A stretch of 64,000 nucleotides of DNA, from assembly GCA_950022655.1 (NCBI GenBank), contig OX465589.1:27730970-27794969 (forward strand), read 5' to 3'. The position numbers and the translations under genes are program-made. The DNA comes from Alentia gelatinosa. Its lineage: Eukaryota > Annelida > Polychaeta > Phyllodocida > Polynoidae. Shown here piece by piece: positions 48,730 through 58,360 of the stretch (position 1 is its first letter; each line of letters starts with the position of its first letter). The notes beneath the pieces are model-generated. The model was not told the DNA's origin. It did not search any database and saw only the letters and a list, made by a program, of their open reading frames with translations.

Positions 48730-48821
48730 CCAGGGTCGCAGATGTCCACAAAATGTATTATAGTGTGTGTCGTTGACTAGTTGTTACACTTTTTTGCACG
48801 TTGCGGAGAGTTTTAGACCAG

Positions 48822-49085
48822 GAACCCACCAACCCCGATAAGGTCCCCGAGAGAGTTCCCGATTGGAATTGAACAATTCTTGTCGGGAAAGTTTTCCTAT
48901 CGTAGCGTTGGGCGCCAGCTTACGATGCGAATCCCGATTCAACCACGACTGGATCCCGATTGGAAATTTTTATCGTAGCCCTTACGTCTGGATTCAACAT
49001 GTTTGATATTTTCTACGATTGGAATTCTATCGGGAAGCGTTCCGATTGGAACAGAGCGCATTCCGATTAGAATTTCTGGTGGGCT
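48822..49085. mobile_element. Short MITE with CCCACCA ends
   Basis: Left AACCCACCAACCCCGATAAG and inverted right GCCCACCAGAAATTCTAATC. ATTCCGATTGGAA-like motifs recur on both sides, and TCGTAGCCCTTACGTCTGGA-TTCAACATGTTTGAT resembles a block in 42180-42235. About 264 bp, non-coding. Confidence 0.5.
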
Positions 49086-49127
49086 GTGCATAAAGAACAT
49101 CACGGAACATGCAAACCGAGTCCAACG

Positions 49128-49200
49128 TCTGCCAGTTTTAAATTTTCCGCTGCCCCTTTTCTGTCAGTCTCTCGTCCAATTGGCCTTTTTCCATAGGCCG
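49128..49200. repeat. Interspersed repeat, paired with 53507-53580
   Basis: TTTTCCGCTGCCCCTTTTCT-GTCAGTCTCTCGTCCAAT matches 53522-53562 (TTTTCCGCCGCCTCTTTTCT-GTCAAACTCTCATCCAAT). Family unknown. Confidence 0.55.
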
Positions 49201-49295
49201 GTGTCGCATCGTATGAACTTGGAAAGGCAGTGCCTGCAGCCAAACAAAGACCTGGAAACGTATTCTTTAGCACCGGATGACTGAGTGTATGAGCG

Positions 49296-49843
49296 TAATA
49301 CACTGGCAGGCCTAGCTATCATATGCCCATCTTTTTCTGAGTTAAGACCTAGACAGTTTTCAACAGACCCGTTGATACAATACCCTGGTTTGTTCCAGTA
49401 TTTTAATCTGTCAAAAAAAAACTGCAATCACACGCACTGTTCATACTTAGTTTAGTGTAGTGTAGTATTTAGTGATTGCTGTACGTCTCTATACGCATGT
49501 AGCCTGACTCGACGTGTTCATCCGAGTGACGGCCTAACTAACCAACGTACCTTTAACCTGCCGTTCAACGCCACCTAACGGTGAGTTCCTTAGTTAGGCC
49601 GCCGCTCGGACAAACACGGCCGAGTCCGCCCATATGCCCATAGAGATATACAACAATCACACCTAGAGTGTGAACAGAAGGTGTGATTGCAGGAGTGTTG
49701 TTTTTATGACAGAATAAATTGCTGGAACAAACTAGGGTATTGTATCATCGAGTCTGAGCTATCTAAACTTTATAGTTGATAATTATCTTGGTTTTAACTT
49801 GGAGAAAGATAAGCATATTATAGCTAGGCCTGCCAATGTATTA
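49296..49843. mobile_element. Long-armed foldback element H, 548 bp
   Basis: Ends TAATACACTGGCAGGCCTAG and inverse pair over about 150 bp per arm, including ATACAATACCCTGGTTTGTT and TGCAATCACAC on both sides. The centre continues the fold with GACTCGACGTGTTCATCCGA / inverse of TCGGACAAACACGGCCGAGT and GGCCTAACTAA / TTAGTTAGGCC. Almost the entire element is one stem. No ORF. Confidence 0.75.
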
Positions 49844-49996
49844 TTGTGTATACAGTTTGGGTATACCTGTGTTACCTAAGCTAAAGTATTATTCAGTTGA
49901 TATGCATGTATGACATACCAAAATGGAGCTGGAATGCCATAGAATACATTACAAATACTTTTATTTCTATTGGAATAATGTACACAGGTATTATAA

Positions 49997-50640
49997 ATTT
50001 ATCTCACCCCGGTATTTTTCTCCATAGGCTTAACATTAGGAACTCGTACTCCACGGCCGTGAGGTTCGTGTACCCAATACTCAATGGCTAATTGGGTGAT
50101 TCATTTCATCAATAATTAATGTTATACAGGGTGAGATAAAATCAGAAACCCACTCGATGAAAACAACTTGGTCTGTACTCCACCTCGTTTGACCACAGAG
50201 TATTTCACTCAGCTTCGCTTCGTGAATTACTCTGCAGTCAAACTCGATTCATAGACGCCTTGAGCCCGGGACGATTTGAGCCCTGGACGCCTTGAGCCTT
50301 TCTGTGGACGCCTTGAGCCTACCCTGTGGACGCATTGAGCCTACCCCATTTTGGTTTCCTTGAGCATCTAGATGTAAAAAAAACCTTGAAAAGTGTACTT
50401 ATACTGGTTTATAGCCATATATACTCAACCCTAACCCTTACCCAACCCTTTGCTAACCCTAACCCGCTATTCGGAACTAAAATGAGGTAGGCTCAAGGCG
50501 TCCACGGGGTAGGCTCAAGGCGTCCACGTTTTCGCGCTGATAGGAGGCTCAAACGGTAAAAGGCTCAAGGCGTCCAATTCCCGTCAAACACGATGGAGTA
50601 CGGACCAAACTATTTTCATCTCGTGGGTTTCCTTCTAAGT
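49997..50640. mobile_element. Composite palindromic MITE (M family, copy 3), interrupted
   Basis: The first unit is bounded by TTTATCTCACCCCGG (about 50000) and GGGTGAGATAAAATC (to about 50142), with TCCATAGGCTTAACATTAGG at 50021-50040. The second unit is a foldback with arms GGTCTGTACTCCACCTCG and, after an insertion, GATGGAGTACGGACC, and the tip CACTCAGCTTCGCTTCGTGA (50206-50225). The right arm is split by the insertion 50249-50582. Confidence 0.7.
50249..50582. mobile_element. 334-bp foldback insertion with 12-bp target duplication
   Basis: Flanked by GTCAAACTCGAT (50237-50248) and GTCAAACACGAT (50583-50594). The unbroken arm of the host palindrome shows this sequence once, so a ~12-bp duplication is inferred. 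The inside has GGACGCCTTGAGCC-type motifs four to five times on the left and the inverse GGCTCAAGGCGTCC three times on the right. Near the middle is AACCCTAACCCTTACCCAAC-CC. An 9-12 bp duplication and multiple terminal motifs would suit a Mutator-like foldback, but this is inference. Confidence 0.6.
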
Positions 50641-51925
50641 ATTATGTTCATACATTCAGTCATCCAATGCTAAAGTATACGTTGCAAGGGGTATGTTTGG
50701 CCGCAGGCATTGCGTAACTAAGCAGATAAGGCGCATCACCGGCCAGTGGAAAAAGGTCTATTGGTGTGACACAGTTGCTTGTGTGTTCCACGCTGGGTAC
50801 CGAGTGCTGGTCGACAACATAATCCGTGACTTTCAGCGAACGGCGCAAGGTCTGCCATATGATACGTCTATACGCTGTCCTCAAGGTAGAGGGATTAGAA
50901 AACTGTAACAATGTTGTTTTCGGCATGGATTGACATGAACAAGAAGAGAGAAAGTATTTCTGAGTGTAAACATATCAAACATAATAGGAGTTTCGAGTTT
51001 TTCCCAACACAATAATCTCTCTTGTGGCCCTTCAGTCTCCTACCCTAGAACTGGTTAAGCCTGTCCCCCTGTGCTGGAAAAAGTCGAAGTAAATCTGACA
51101 GAATTCTATTACTTTTAGATATGGTCTGTAATTTTATGTATAAACTAGTCCATCATTTGCACTTCCATCACATGCACTTTGAATCGGCAGTGTCTTTACG
51201 ACCGATAATTGCTCCAGAGCAGGTTGGGCTTCCTGATGGGAACGATTTACACAATTTACACACAATCAGCCAGCTTTTTTCATGTTGCGCCATGCGTGAT
51301 ACCGACAACCAATTGCGCACATGATGCGCGGGAAATGATGGGAAGACTACAGACACGCGTACACTGCTCCACGGATCGCAATTTCGTTATTCCCTTCGCC
51401 CACCCAATAGACTCTGTCGGCCTCAGCACATCAGCAGGCATCTCCGGATGTGGCGTCACTGCCGGCTGAGGCATGCGCAGACGTGCGGGATGGAAATCAA
51501 TTTCCCGCCAGAAGTTTGCAGACGACATTCAAGACTGGTTCCTGAATCCACATTCACGTTGATGGTGTAAGCAGGGACCTGTATAAGTCCACGGTGTAAG
51601 CAGAGATACCGCGTTGCGACTTCGTGTTTGGTTGCATCTCGCTAGTCGGCTGTTCGCGTCCTTGTCCGCTGGGGGCTGCATTTCTCAAATAAACAGGATT
51701 TCGGGTCACGTGACAACATGTGTCTTTGTAGTCTGCCACACCGCTCTGGATAAATTTGTTATAGTTATATTATTTTACTATATCTATCGACTGCATCTGG
51801 TATTTTTGTAATCTAGCAAAATGATGCCGCTTGGGTAAATTGATCTCAAGAGATTCCAAGTACCTGTGACATATTCTGTATCCACATTTCCCAGATTGTA
51901 TTTATGGTCGACACACAGCTATGAT
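50641..51925. other. No recognisable gene
   Basis: Overlapping short frames on both strands at 50660-50930 and 51168-51740; none shows a domain. Non-coding as far as I can see. Confidence 0.35.
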
Positions 51926-51934
51926 ATCAAGGCC

Positions 51935-52080
51935 TAACGGACACCCCGCGTAAGCAATACCCCGAGTTAACGGTCAGCTTTGCTTGGAACGGTTTCCTCT
52001 ATGAGATGTTTATTTTACTCCCGTGTAAGCGGAGAACCCGCGTAAGCGGCCACTTTGGCCCGGAACGGAGGTTGTGCACT
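51935..52080. mobile_element. pogo/Tigger-like MITE fragment
   Basis: Repeated CGCGTAAGCGG / CCGTGTAAGCGGAGAACCC motifs and GGCCCGGAACGGAGG (52056-52070), which is the exact inverse of a block inside 15506-15887. No intact ends found. Confidence 0.45.
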
Positions 52081-52088
52081 TAGGCCAC

Positions 52089-52582
52089 TTAAAAAAACCT
52101 TGTTTTTCATCACCAAGCCATGAAAAATATGAAGAGGGTGCTTTTTTTTTCTTCTTCTTTTTTAGCTGGATCAATGATAGCTTTTGACATGTCAGAAAAT
52201 GGGCTTCAGAATACTTATTTAGGTCCTATCTTGCGCTCTCCCTCTAAACTCCTAATATCTCACTCATACCACAGTTAAATAGCCTACATCTGAAAAACTC
52301 TATTCTAAGATGCTTCTACTGAATTTAAAAAAAAAAAAATGGGGGAATACGGATTACAGAAGTTTCCCGTCGACATAAGTCGATTTACGGCAGTCCCGAC
52401 CAGATACAACTTTTATGGTTTTTATTGGTTTTTCTCCGCTCTGCTCCAAATATCCCGTCGAGTTAAGATTGCCAGGCCCAACGACTTAAGGCAGATTATG
52501 GCAGTTTCCTGTCGACATAAGTCGACTTGCGTCAAATTATGGCAGTTCCCGAAGACATCTGTTTGGGTCTCACAGAGATGCC

Positions 52583-52671
<89 letters not shown>

Positions 52672-53214
52672 GATATAAAATACTTGTGTTCCTTCCCATA
52701 ATTCACTATTTTAAAACAAAAGGGAATAGGTTTCATTTAAATAGGTTTCATTTAAAAAAAAGAAAAAATAAGAAAACATTCATCAAACTTTTCTGTTCAC
52801 AACCGTTTACAGTTGTTCACCTTCTCCGGTGGTTTGCATGTATCTTATTCAATGTATTCTCTGCCTGTGAATGTTGGAAGTTCAATCAATTTCCCGATGA
52901 CCTACGACGAACTACGTCCCCATAGGCCTAATGCTATCCATAATCCAAGTCGACTTACAATTCACAATCCAGACGACCTAAGATGGACTAAGTCCAATTA
53001 AGACCAGTTACGGCAGTCACCATGATCGGCCGATTTTTGACAGTCAGAAATTCCAGTCATGTTGAGTGCATCCCTGACATCAGGAGCTTTAATTTGATAC
53101 TAAATATAATATAAATACCTTTCAAAATTTCTATCAAGGTCCATCTTAAAAAAAAAAAAATCTTCTAAAAACGTTTTTGCTGACGCCTGCGGTGATGAAA
53201 AACAAGTTTTTTAT
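52089..53214. mobile_element. 1.1-kb inverted-repeat element N
   Basis: Left AAAAAAACCTTGTTTTTCAT-CACC and right GGTGATGAAAAACAAG-TTTTTT are inverse. Subterminal GTCGACATAAGTCGA and TTACGGCAGT motifs recur at about 52372, 52447 and 52511 and, inverted or diverged, at about 52948-53020. A TA microsatellite occupies the middle. No coding frame. Confidence 0.5.
52585..52667. repeat. (TA)n microsatellite
   Basis: About 40 TA units without interruption. It creates an Ile/Tyr-repeat open frame that is not a gene. Confidence 0.95.
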
Positions 53215-54760
53215 TTTAAAAGCTAAGCTGAATTATATTAGTTTTATGAATGAAGATATGTGTCCTTTGCTGTTTGTTTACATTTACACGCTTTGTTTTC
53301 ATTTGCAGGATCCCTTCCACTACTGTGGTAAAGGCACTGACTCTAAGTGTCCATGATATTAGTTATATTGATTTTCATGAGGATTCCTTTTGTATTTCGG
53401 AGTTATTCTATAATTGGTATCTGAATTATGTATTTCAATGTCCTACATGCTGTAGTTCATGATAACTGGCCACTAAATAATGCCGTAAGGGAATCGATGA
53501 CATCCATCCGCCATTTTTGAATTTTCCGCCGCCTCTTTTCTGTCAAACTCTCATCCAATCAGATTGCGTTATTTCACGTTGCACTCGTGCATGGGTATAT
53601 AATAAAACACAAGAACTGCAGCATTCAGTGCCTAAGGGGGCATCGTAGAGTATTCACCCTCATTTGAGATTTGATCAACAGAAAATTAGGAAATTTTGGA
53701 ATTAAACAGCAGATATAACAGGCATTATGTATTGTAAATATGGTGTTTTTCGATAGGGGCTAAATTTCTCGAATCAATAATTCCTTTATTTGACATCAAA
53801 ACGAGATTTTAGAGCCTAAAAAAGTATGTGTAAATCCCAGACCTGCTGGTACTATCAGACAGTCGTAAAAAAGTGAATGCATTGTAGTTCTCCTAGGTAA
53901 ATGCATATTTACTATATACCCATGCCATATATATATATTACTGTAAATACGCACTGTTTTGGCATATGACGTAAAAATACTGACCACCTTGCCATACAAA
54001 TTTATTAAGATATTGCTTGTTAAGCCAAATAAAATTGATTTAAAAAATATTTCGGGTATAGTTACCTACTATATCTTAAACGGTAGAATTCCGTCGAATC
54101 CGCTTGGAGAATCTCCCGTACATAGGGACAGAGTGAACCCAATCTAGGGTGGGAGACTGAAGGGCCATGAGAGTGAGATTCTTGTGTAGTGCTTAACTTA
54201 AACCAGCTATCCTTTTTTTAATTTCCCTACACATATGTACTTCTATCCTGAGAATGTACTTCTTGCCATACTGTAAACATAATTTAGAACTCTAATTTTC
54301 TGATCTCCTTACCTTGAGAGAGGTAACAGAGACACAACAGGCTTTCGCTGGTGTTAGTGTAGACACCAGTAACAAGCTACTACCTGTGTAACATGAAATA
54401 ATAGCCCTTTCAGAATTCCGCTCATGAATATTCGTGAATATTCACGAGCAGAATTCTGGTGGACGCTCCCCTTAAAAGCCCGTACAAAATGATTTTGAAA
54501 ATGACAACTCCGTGCTACCCTTGAAGCAAGCCAAAACATTCACTGCAAAAGGCCGATGTTCTGATTAATCACGGACTTGTATACATGGATTGGCAACCCG
54601 CCGCCTGTGGCCCGTAGGTGTTGGACTCGGCATTGTCTTCAGGGTTCTCTCTGTAGCCAGACGGCGGCGCTACAGTCGCCGACGTGTTGCCGTTTTTTCA
54701 CACCATGCGGCGCCACGTTCGCGCGCGCAGAAATAGGTGTCAATGGCATTTATCACTCAC
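53215..54760. other. Non-coding DNA with one repeat and one 48-bp palindrome
   Basis: 53507-53580 matches 49128-49200. 54411-54458 is a near-perfect palindrome (CAGAATTCCGCTCATGAATA ... inverse) with only four mismatches, mostly of the G/A or T/C kind. No gene recognised. Confidence 0.5.
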
Positions 54761-54764
54761 ATCA

Positions 54765-55370
54765 CGGACCTATATCCTATATCCCTACATCCCCACATCC
54801 ATACACCCCAACATCCTACATCCCCACATCCTACATCTCTACATCCCCACATACTACATCCCCACATCCTACATCCCTACATCTCTACATCCCCACATCC
54901 ATACACCCCAACATCCCTACATCCTACATCTCTACATCCCTACAACCTACATCCCCACATCTTACATCTCTACATCCCTACATTCCCACATCCTACATCC
55001 CCACATCCTACATCCATACATCCATACACCCCAACATCCTACATCCCCACATCCTACATCTCTACATCCCCACATACTACATCCCCACATCCTACATCCC
55101 TACATCTTATATCCCTACATCCCAACATCCATACACCCCAACATCCCTACATCCTACATCTCTACATCCCCATATCCTACATCTCTACATCACTACATCC
55201 TACATCCCCACATGCTACATCAATACATCCCCATATCCTACATCTCTACATCCCTACATCTCCACACCCGAACATCCCTACATCCCCACATCCTACATCC
55301 TCACATCCTACATCTCTACATCAATGCATCCCCATATCTTACATCACTTCATCCCTACATCCCCACATCT
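54765..55370. repeat. Minisatellite of 7-9-bp CTACATCC/CCACATCC units
   Basis: About 600 bp of TACATCC, CCACATCC, TCTACATC and ATACACCCCAACATCC units with some higher-order order (a block of about 230 bp recurs). No stop codon on the plus strand, hence three overlapping long frames rich in Tyr-Ile-Pro-Thr-Ser; these are artefacts. Confidence 0.9.
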
Positions 55371-55372
55371 CA

Positions 55373-56139
55373 GTGGTGCCGTCGTCTAAAGTCACCTAAA
55401 CTCTGCCACTAGTTTGGAAAAACCTAGAAGGGCTAGGAATATAATTCTTACTGTTCTGAGTAAGTATTATATTGGGGAAGACAGCTAAATACTTTAGAAA
55501 GGCCTGATTGAGTGGGAATATTTTTGAAACTTTGACTTTTCACCTGAAAAACCGTCAAAATCAGTCATTTCTCGGTGGCGCCGTCATCTAAAGTGACCCA
55601 AACTCTGCCGTTAGTTTGGAAAAACCCAGAAGGGCTAGGAATATAACTTTAACTGTTCTGAATAGGTATTATATTGGGGAAGACAGCTAAATACTTTAGA
55701 AAGGCCTCATTGAGTGGGAACATTTTTGAAACTTTGACTTTTCACCTGAAAAACCGTCAAAATCAGTCATTTCTCTGTGGCGCCGTCATCTAAAGTGACC
55801 CAAACTGCCGTTAGTTTGGAAAAACCGAGAAGGGCTAGGAATATGATTTTAACTGTTCTGAATAGGTATTATATTGGGGAAGACAGCTAAATACTTTAGA
55901 AAGGCCTCATTGAGTGGGAACATTTTTGAAACTTTGACTTTTCACTTGAAAACCTGTCAAAATCAGTCATTTCTCGGTGGCGCCGTCATCTAAAGTGACC
56001 CAAACTCTGCCGTTAGTTTGGAAAAACCTAGAAGGGCTAGGAATATAATTCTTACTGTTCTGAGTAGGTATTATATTGGGGAAGACAGCTAAATACTTTA
56101 GAAAGGCCTGATTGAGTGGGAACATTTTTGAAACTTTGT
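55373..56139. repeat. Tandem array of ~202-bp units, 3.8 copies
   Basis: Units start at 55373, 55575, 55777 and 55977 with GTGGCGCCGTCATCTAAAGT. The last copy stops at AACATTTTTGAAACTTTG (56139). Units are about 95% alike, with small indels. The array begins directly after the minisatellite and ends shortly before Penelope-related sequence. Origin unknown. Confidence 0.9.
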
Positions 56140-56359
56140 AAGAGGATCTGGGGGGAGAGTGACTGTATGTGGCTTATATCCGGCGTGTGCCTGTATGTGC
56201 CTGTGTAACAGTGCTTCCCTCTGTTGTGTAGTTGGGAAACTAACTTTAACAGAGGTCTGTGGGAGTGTTGCCATCTGGGGGCCTGAACCAGAGTTGGTTC
56301 CATGCCATTTCTGGTAGTGGTAATGCATTTTATATTTGTTTCTGTCCGTTTTAGGGTCT

Positions 56360-56425
56360 GCCTCGACCCTATCACTTGCAGTTTCAACCCTTATTCAGAG
56401 GTCTCATCAGGCGTGGTGCGTTATC
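56360..56425 (-). ncRNA. Hammerhead-ribozyme-like motif, Penelope copy 1
   Basis: On the minus strand: CUGAUGA (plus 56404-56410), helix II GACC...GGUU (with wobble pairs), GAAA (plus 56382-56385), then ACU-GCA-AGU, a perfect 3-bp helix III, followed by G where a cleavable H would be needed. Located downstream of the element's ORF, where pseudo-LTRs of Penelope-like elements carry hammerheads. Probably a non-cleaving relic. Confidence 0.55.
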
Positions 56426-56678
56426 ATTGCTTTTAGTGCTTGATATTGACCTACTAGTGTAGCTGCAGTAGGTTCTATGGATTGAGATGTGTTTTGTGGA
56501 TGGTGGTATTTCTACCTGGAGAAAAAACCTTGGTTCCCCATGTCACTCGGTAGCATGTAGTACGCCCACAATTGTATCTAGTAGTAAAAAATTGTAATTT
56601 CGTTCCTGGAATCCTAGGATCCCTGGTTGGAAAAATTCTTTTGACGTGGCTTTGGGTGGAGTCTACTTTATTCCGTAC

Positions 56679-57678
56679 CTATTGTCCAGTGTGTTGAGGC
56701 CTTTTGGGGCCTGTGTGTGAAGTTAGTGTATCCAATTGCACTCTATTTTGTTTCGGAGAGTTTGAGCACATTTGCTCTCCGGGTGTTTGTGAATAAAGTC
56801 CAAAAACATAAACCTCCACATCCTGTATGCCCTTATGGTCTGCTTGGTTGAAGTGTATCGGGACATCATTCTTCCCACTTCCTTTCTTTATTGTGCTCAG
56901 GTTTTCTGTTATCCTGTCGCGCAACTTGCGTTTGGTTTGTCCCACATACTGCATGTCGCATTGTTTGCATTGAATGCAGTAAATCAGATTGGAACTGTTG
57001 CTTGTGATGTTTTTCATAGGCCTGTACATACGTTTTGTTGTGCGCGAGACAGTCTTCCCTTCTCTGTTCGTGACTCTGCAAATGTTGCAGTTTTCACGAT
57101 TGCACATGTTCTTTTTCTCTGCTCAACTGGTTGTGTTTTTCATCTTGGGGCTGTGCCCCTTTCTTGTTTCCTCTTTTCGGTAGTCCGTTCTGGCTTTGAC
57201 CAGATGGTCGCAGAGGTTTTTCAGTCTCCTATGACCTTTGGTTAGTTTCTTCTGATGTAGAAACTTCGTGCTGGTGGACCTAGCTAGTAGGTCCCAATTT
57301 TCCTGAACAACTTTGTTGACTGTGTTGTCGTTGGGTCTGTTGTCGTTGGGTCGAGATGAGGAACAAATTGTCTCTTGTGTTTTTGTCATCCTCTCTGTTT
57401 GGGTCGAGAATTTCGGACCACGGTTTTTGTCTGACTCTGTTGAGACAGTCATTCAGGAGTTTCTCGGGGTACCCTTTTTCCCTGAACTCCCTGAGTTTCT
57501 CGGCTTTGTGTAGCTCAAAGTCCCTTTCTATTTTGTATATTCGCTTTATTCTCAGGAACTGAGAGTATGGTAAGCTTCGTTTTGTGGAGGGTGGATGTGC
57601 AGAGTCGTAGTTCAAGTACATGTTCACATTCGTTGTTTTTTTTAAAAGGTCCGTGTATAATCTGCCATCTTGCATCAA
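56679..57678 (-). pseudogene. Penelope-like element ORF, C-terminal half, broken (copy 1)
   Basis: Reads 57678 to 56679. The first frame (DGRLYTDLLKK, then HPPSTKRSLPYSQFLRIKRI) is the segment that follows the RT in Penelope-like proteins. After a frame change near 57345, comes RRLKNLCDHLVKAR, a hallmark of these elements. An in-frame TGA (about 57125) precedes the endonuclease. The GIY-YIG endonuclease starts with CNRENCNIC (zinc-binding cysteines), then LIYCIQCKQCDMQYVGQT and the arginine-bearing KRKLRDR. One extra A in the A-run near 56808 shifts the frame just after VEVYV, losing the catalytic-Glu region. The reverse transcriptase core is absent: upstream of 57679 lies unrelated repeat sequence. 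The copy is dead. Confidence 0.8.
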
Positions 57679-57689
57679 TTAGCCCAAAG

Positions 57690-57935
57690 AAACCAAGAAA
57701 ACTCCAGGAGTAGTTGATTTACTGATAAATCAAAGGTCAATCCTTCTTATACCATATCTATGTGTGGTTGGAAGTAAAAGAACTCTCACCTCGGTAAATA
57801 CGAATGGGTGGAATTTCTGCCTGAATTCCTCACATAGATTCAATCATCACCCTTGTGGTGTAAAGGAACCTTGAGAAAGTCTGGTAAGGGCCTATAATGG
57901 TGGACTGGACGTTAAATCAATCCAAACAAGTAAAG
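57690..57935 (+). mobile_element. 3'-end repeat shared with the RNase H LINE, copy 1
   Basis: CTCACCTCGGTAAATACGAA through CATCACCCTTGTGGTGTA to GGACGTTAAATCAATCCAAA. Related copies lie at 61305-61552 and 63402-63565. The terminal GGAC-TTAAA---CCAAAC resembles the 3' end of the RNase H element at 63370-63400, so these may be SINEs or LINE 3' ends that use the same reverse transcriptase. It abuts the truncation point of the Penelope ORF. Confidence 0.5.
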
Positions 57936-58259
57936 TGATTGGGGGTCTTTGGGGTTGGCCTTTGTATTGGTGGTTCTTCTTGTCCAGAGGAAGGGGGGCA
58001 CAAGGTATATCAAGTTACTTCTTTGTTGAAGTCAGGTGGGAGCCAAGTTTCTTCTTATATGAAGTAAGGTGGGGATTTTTGTGTTGTCTTCTTTACTTTG
58101 TACCCGTTCACTTCTTTCATTCCTTTCATGTCTTTTGTACCCTTTCTTGATTTTGGACCCTTTCGTATCTTTCATAAGTTAACAACAGTATTGCTAATTA
58201 GTGCCCATGATCAATGTGTTCAGCATGCCTCATTCTAATGGTGGGTGTTAAGCCAAATG

Positions 58260-58360
58260 GGCAGTAGGTACCATTTTCTTTGGTATGACCCGACTGGGGT
58301 TTGAAACCATGACCTCTCATGCTTGAGGTGAACACCCCTACCACTTGGCCACAGAGCGTT
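58260..58360 (-). mobile_element. tRNA-derived SINE head, copy 1
   Basis: The minus strand carries an A-box TGGCCAAGTGG (58341-58351) and, 43 nt further, a B-box GGTTTCAAACC (58298-58308), i.e. tRNA-like spacing of RNA polymerase III promoter elements. The rest does not fold as a functional tRNA. The SINE's tail and 3' boundary are not clear. Duplicated at 61795-61900. Confidence 0.6.

Noticed and set aside
50430..50480. Telomeric repeat / interstitial telomere
   Set aside because: Only about three to five degenerate CCCTAA-like units inside a foldback insertion; too short and irregular.
52339..52701. 120-codon frame with alternating Ile-Tyr
   Set aside because: Translation of the (TA)n microsatellite.
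47517..55370. Possible CRISPR-like arrays
   Set aside because: The repeats at 47.5 and 54.8 kb are head-to-tail minisatellites without unique spacers, in a eukaryotic setting.
54577..55412. Three overlapping frames of 220-270 codons rich in Tyr-Ile-Pro-Thr-Ser-His
   Set aside because: All three phases of the same strand are open because the CTACATCC minisatellite lacks stop codons. Not a gene.
56835..57245. Plus-strand frames over the Penelope ORF (also 60332-60661)
   Set aside because: Shadows of the minus-strand retroelement coding sequence.
58298..58351. tRNA gene
   Set aside because: Only A and B boxes are tRNA-like; acceptor and anticodon stems do not pair, and the sequence is duplicated with the surrounding repeat. 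Called as a SINE head instead.
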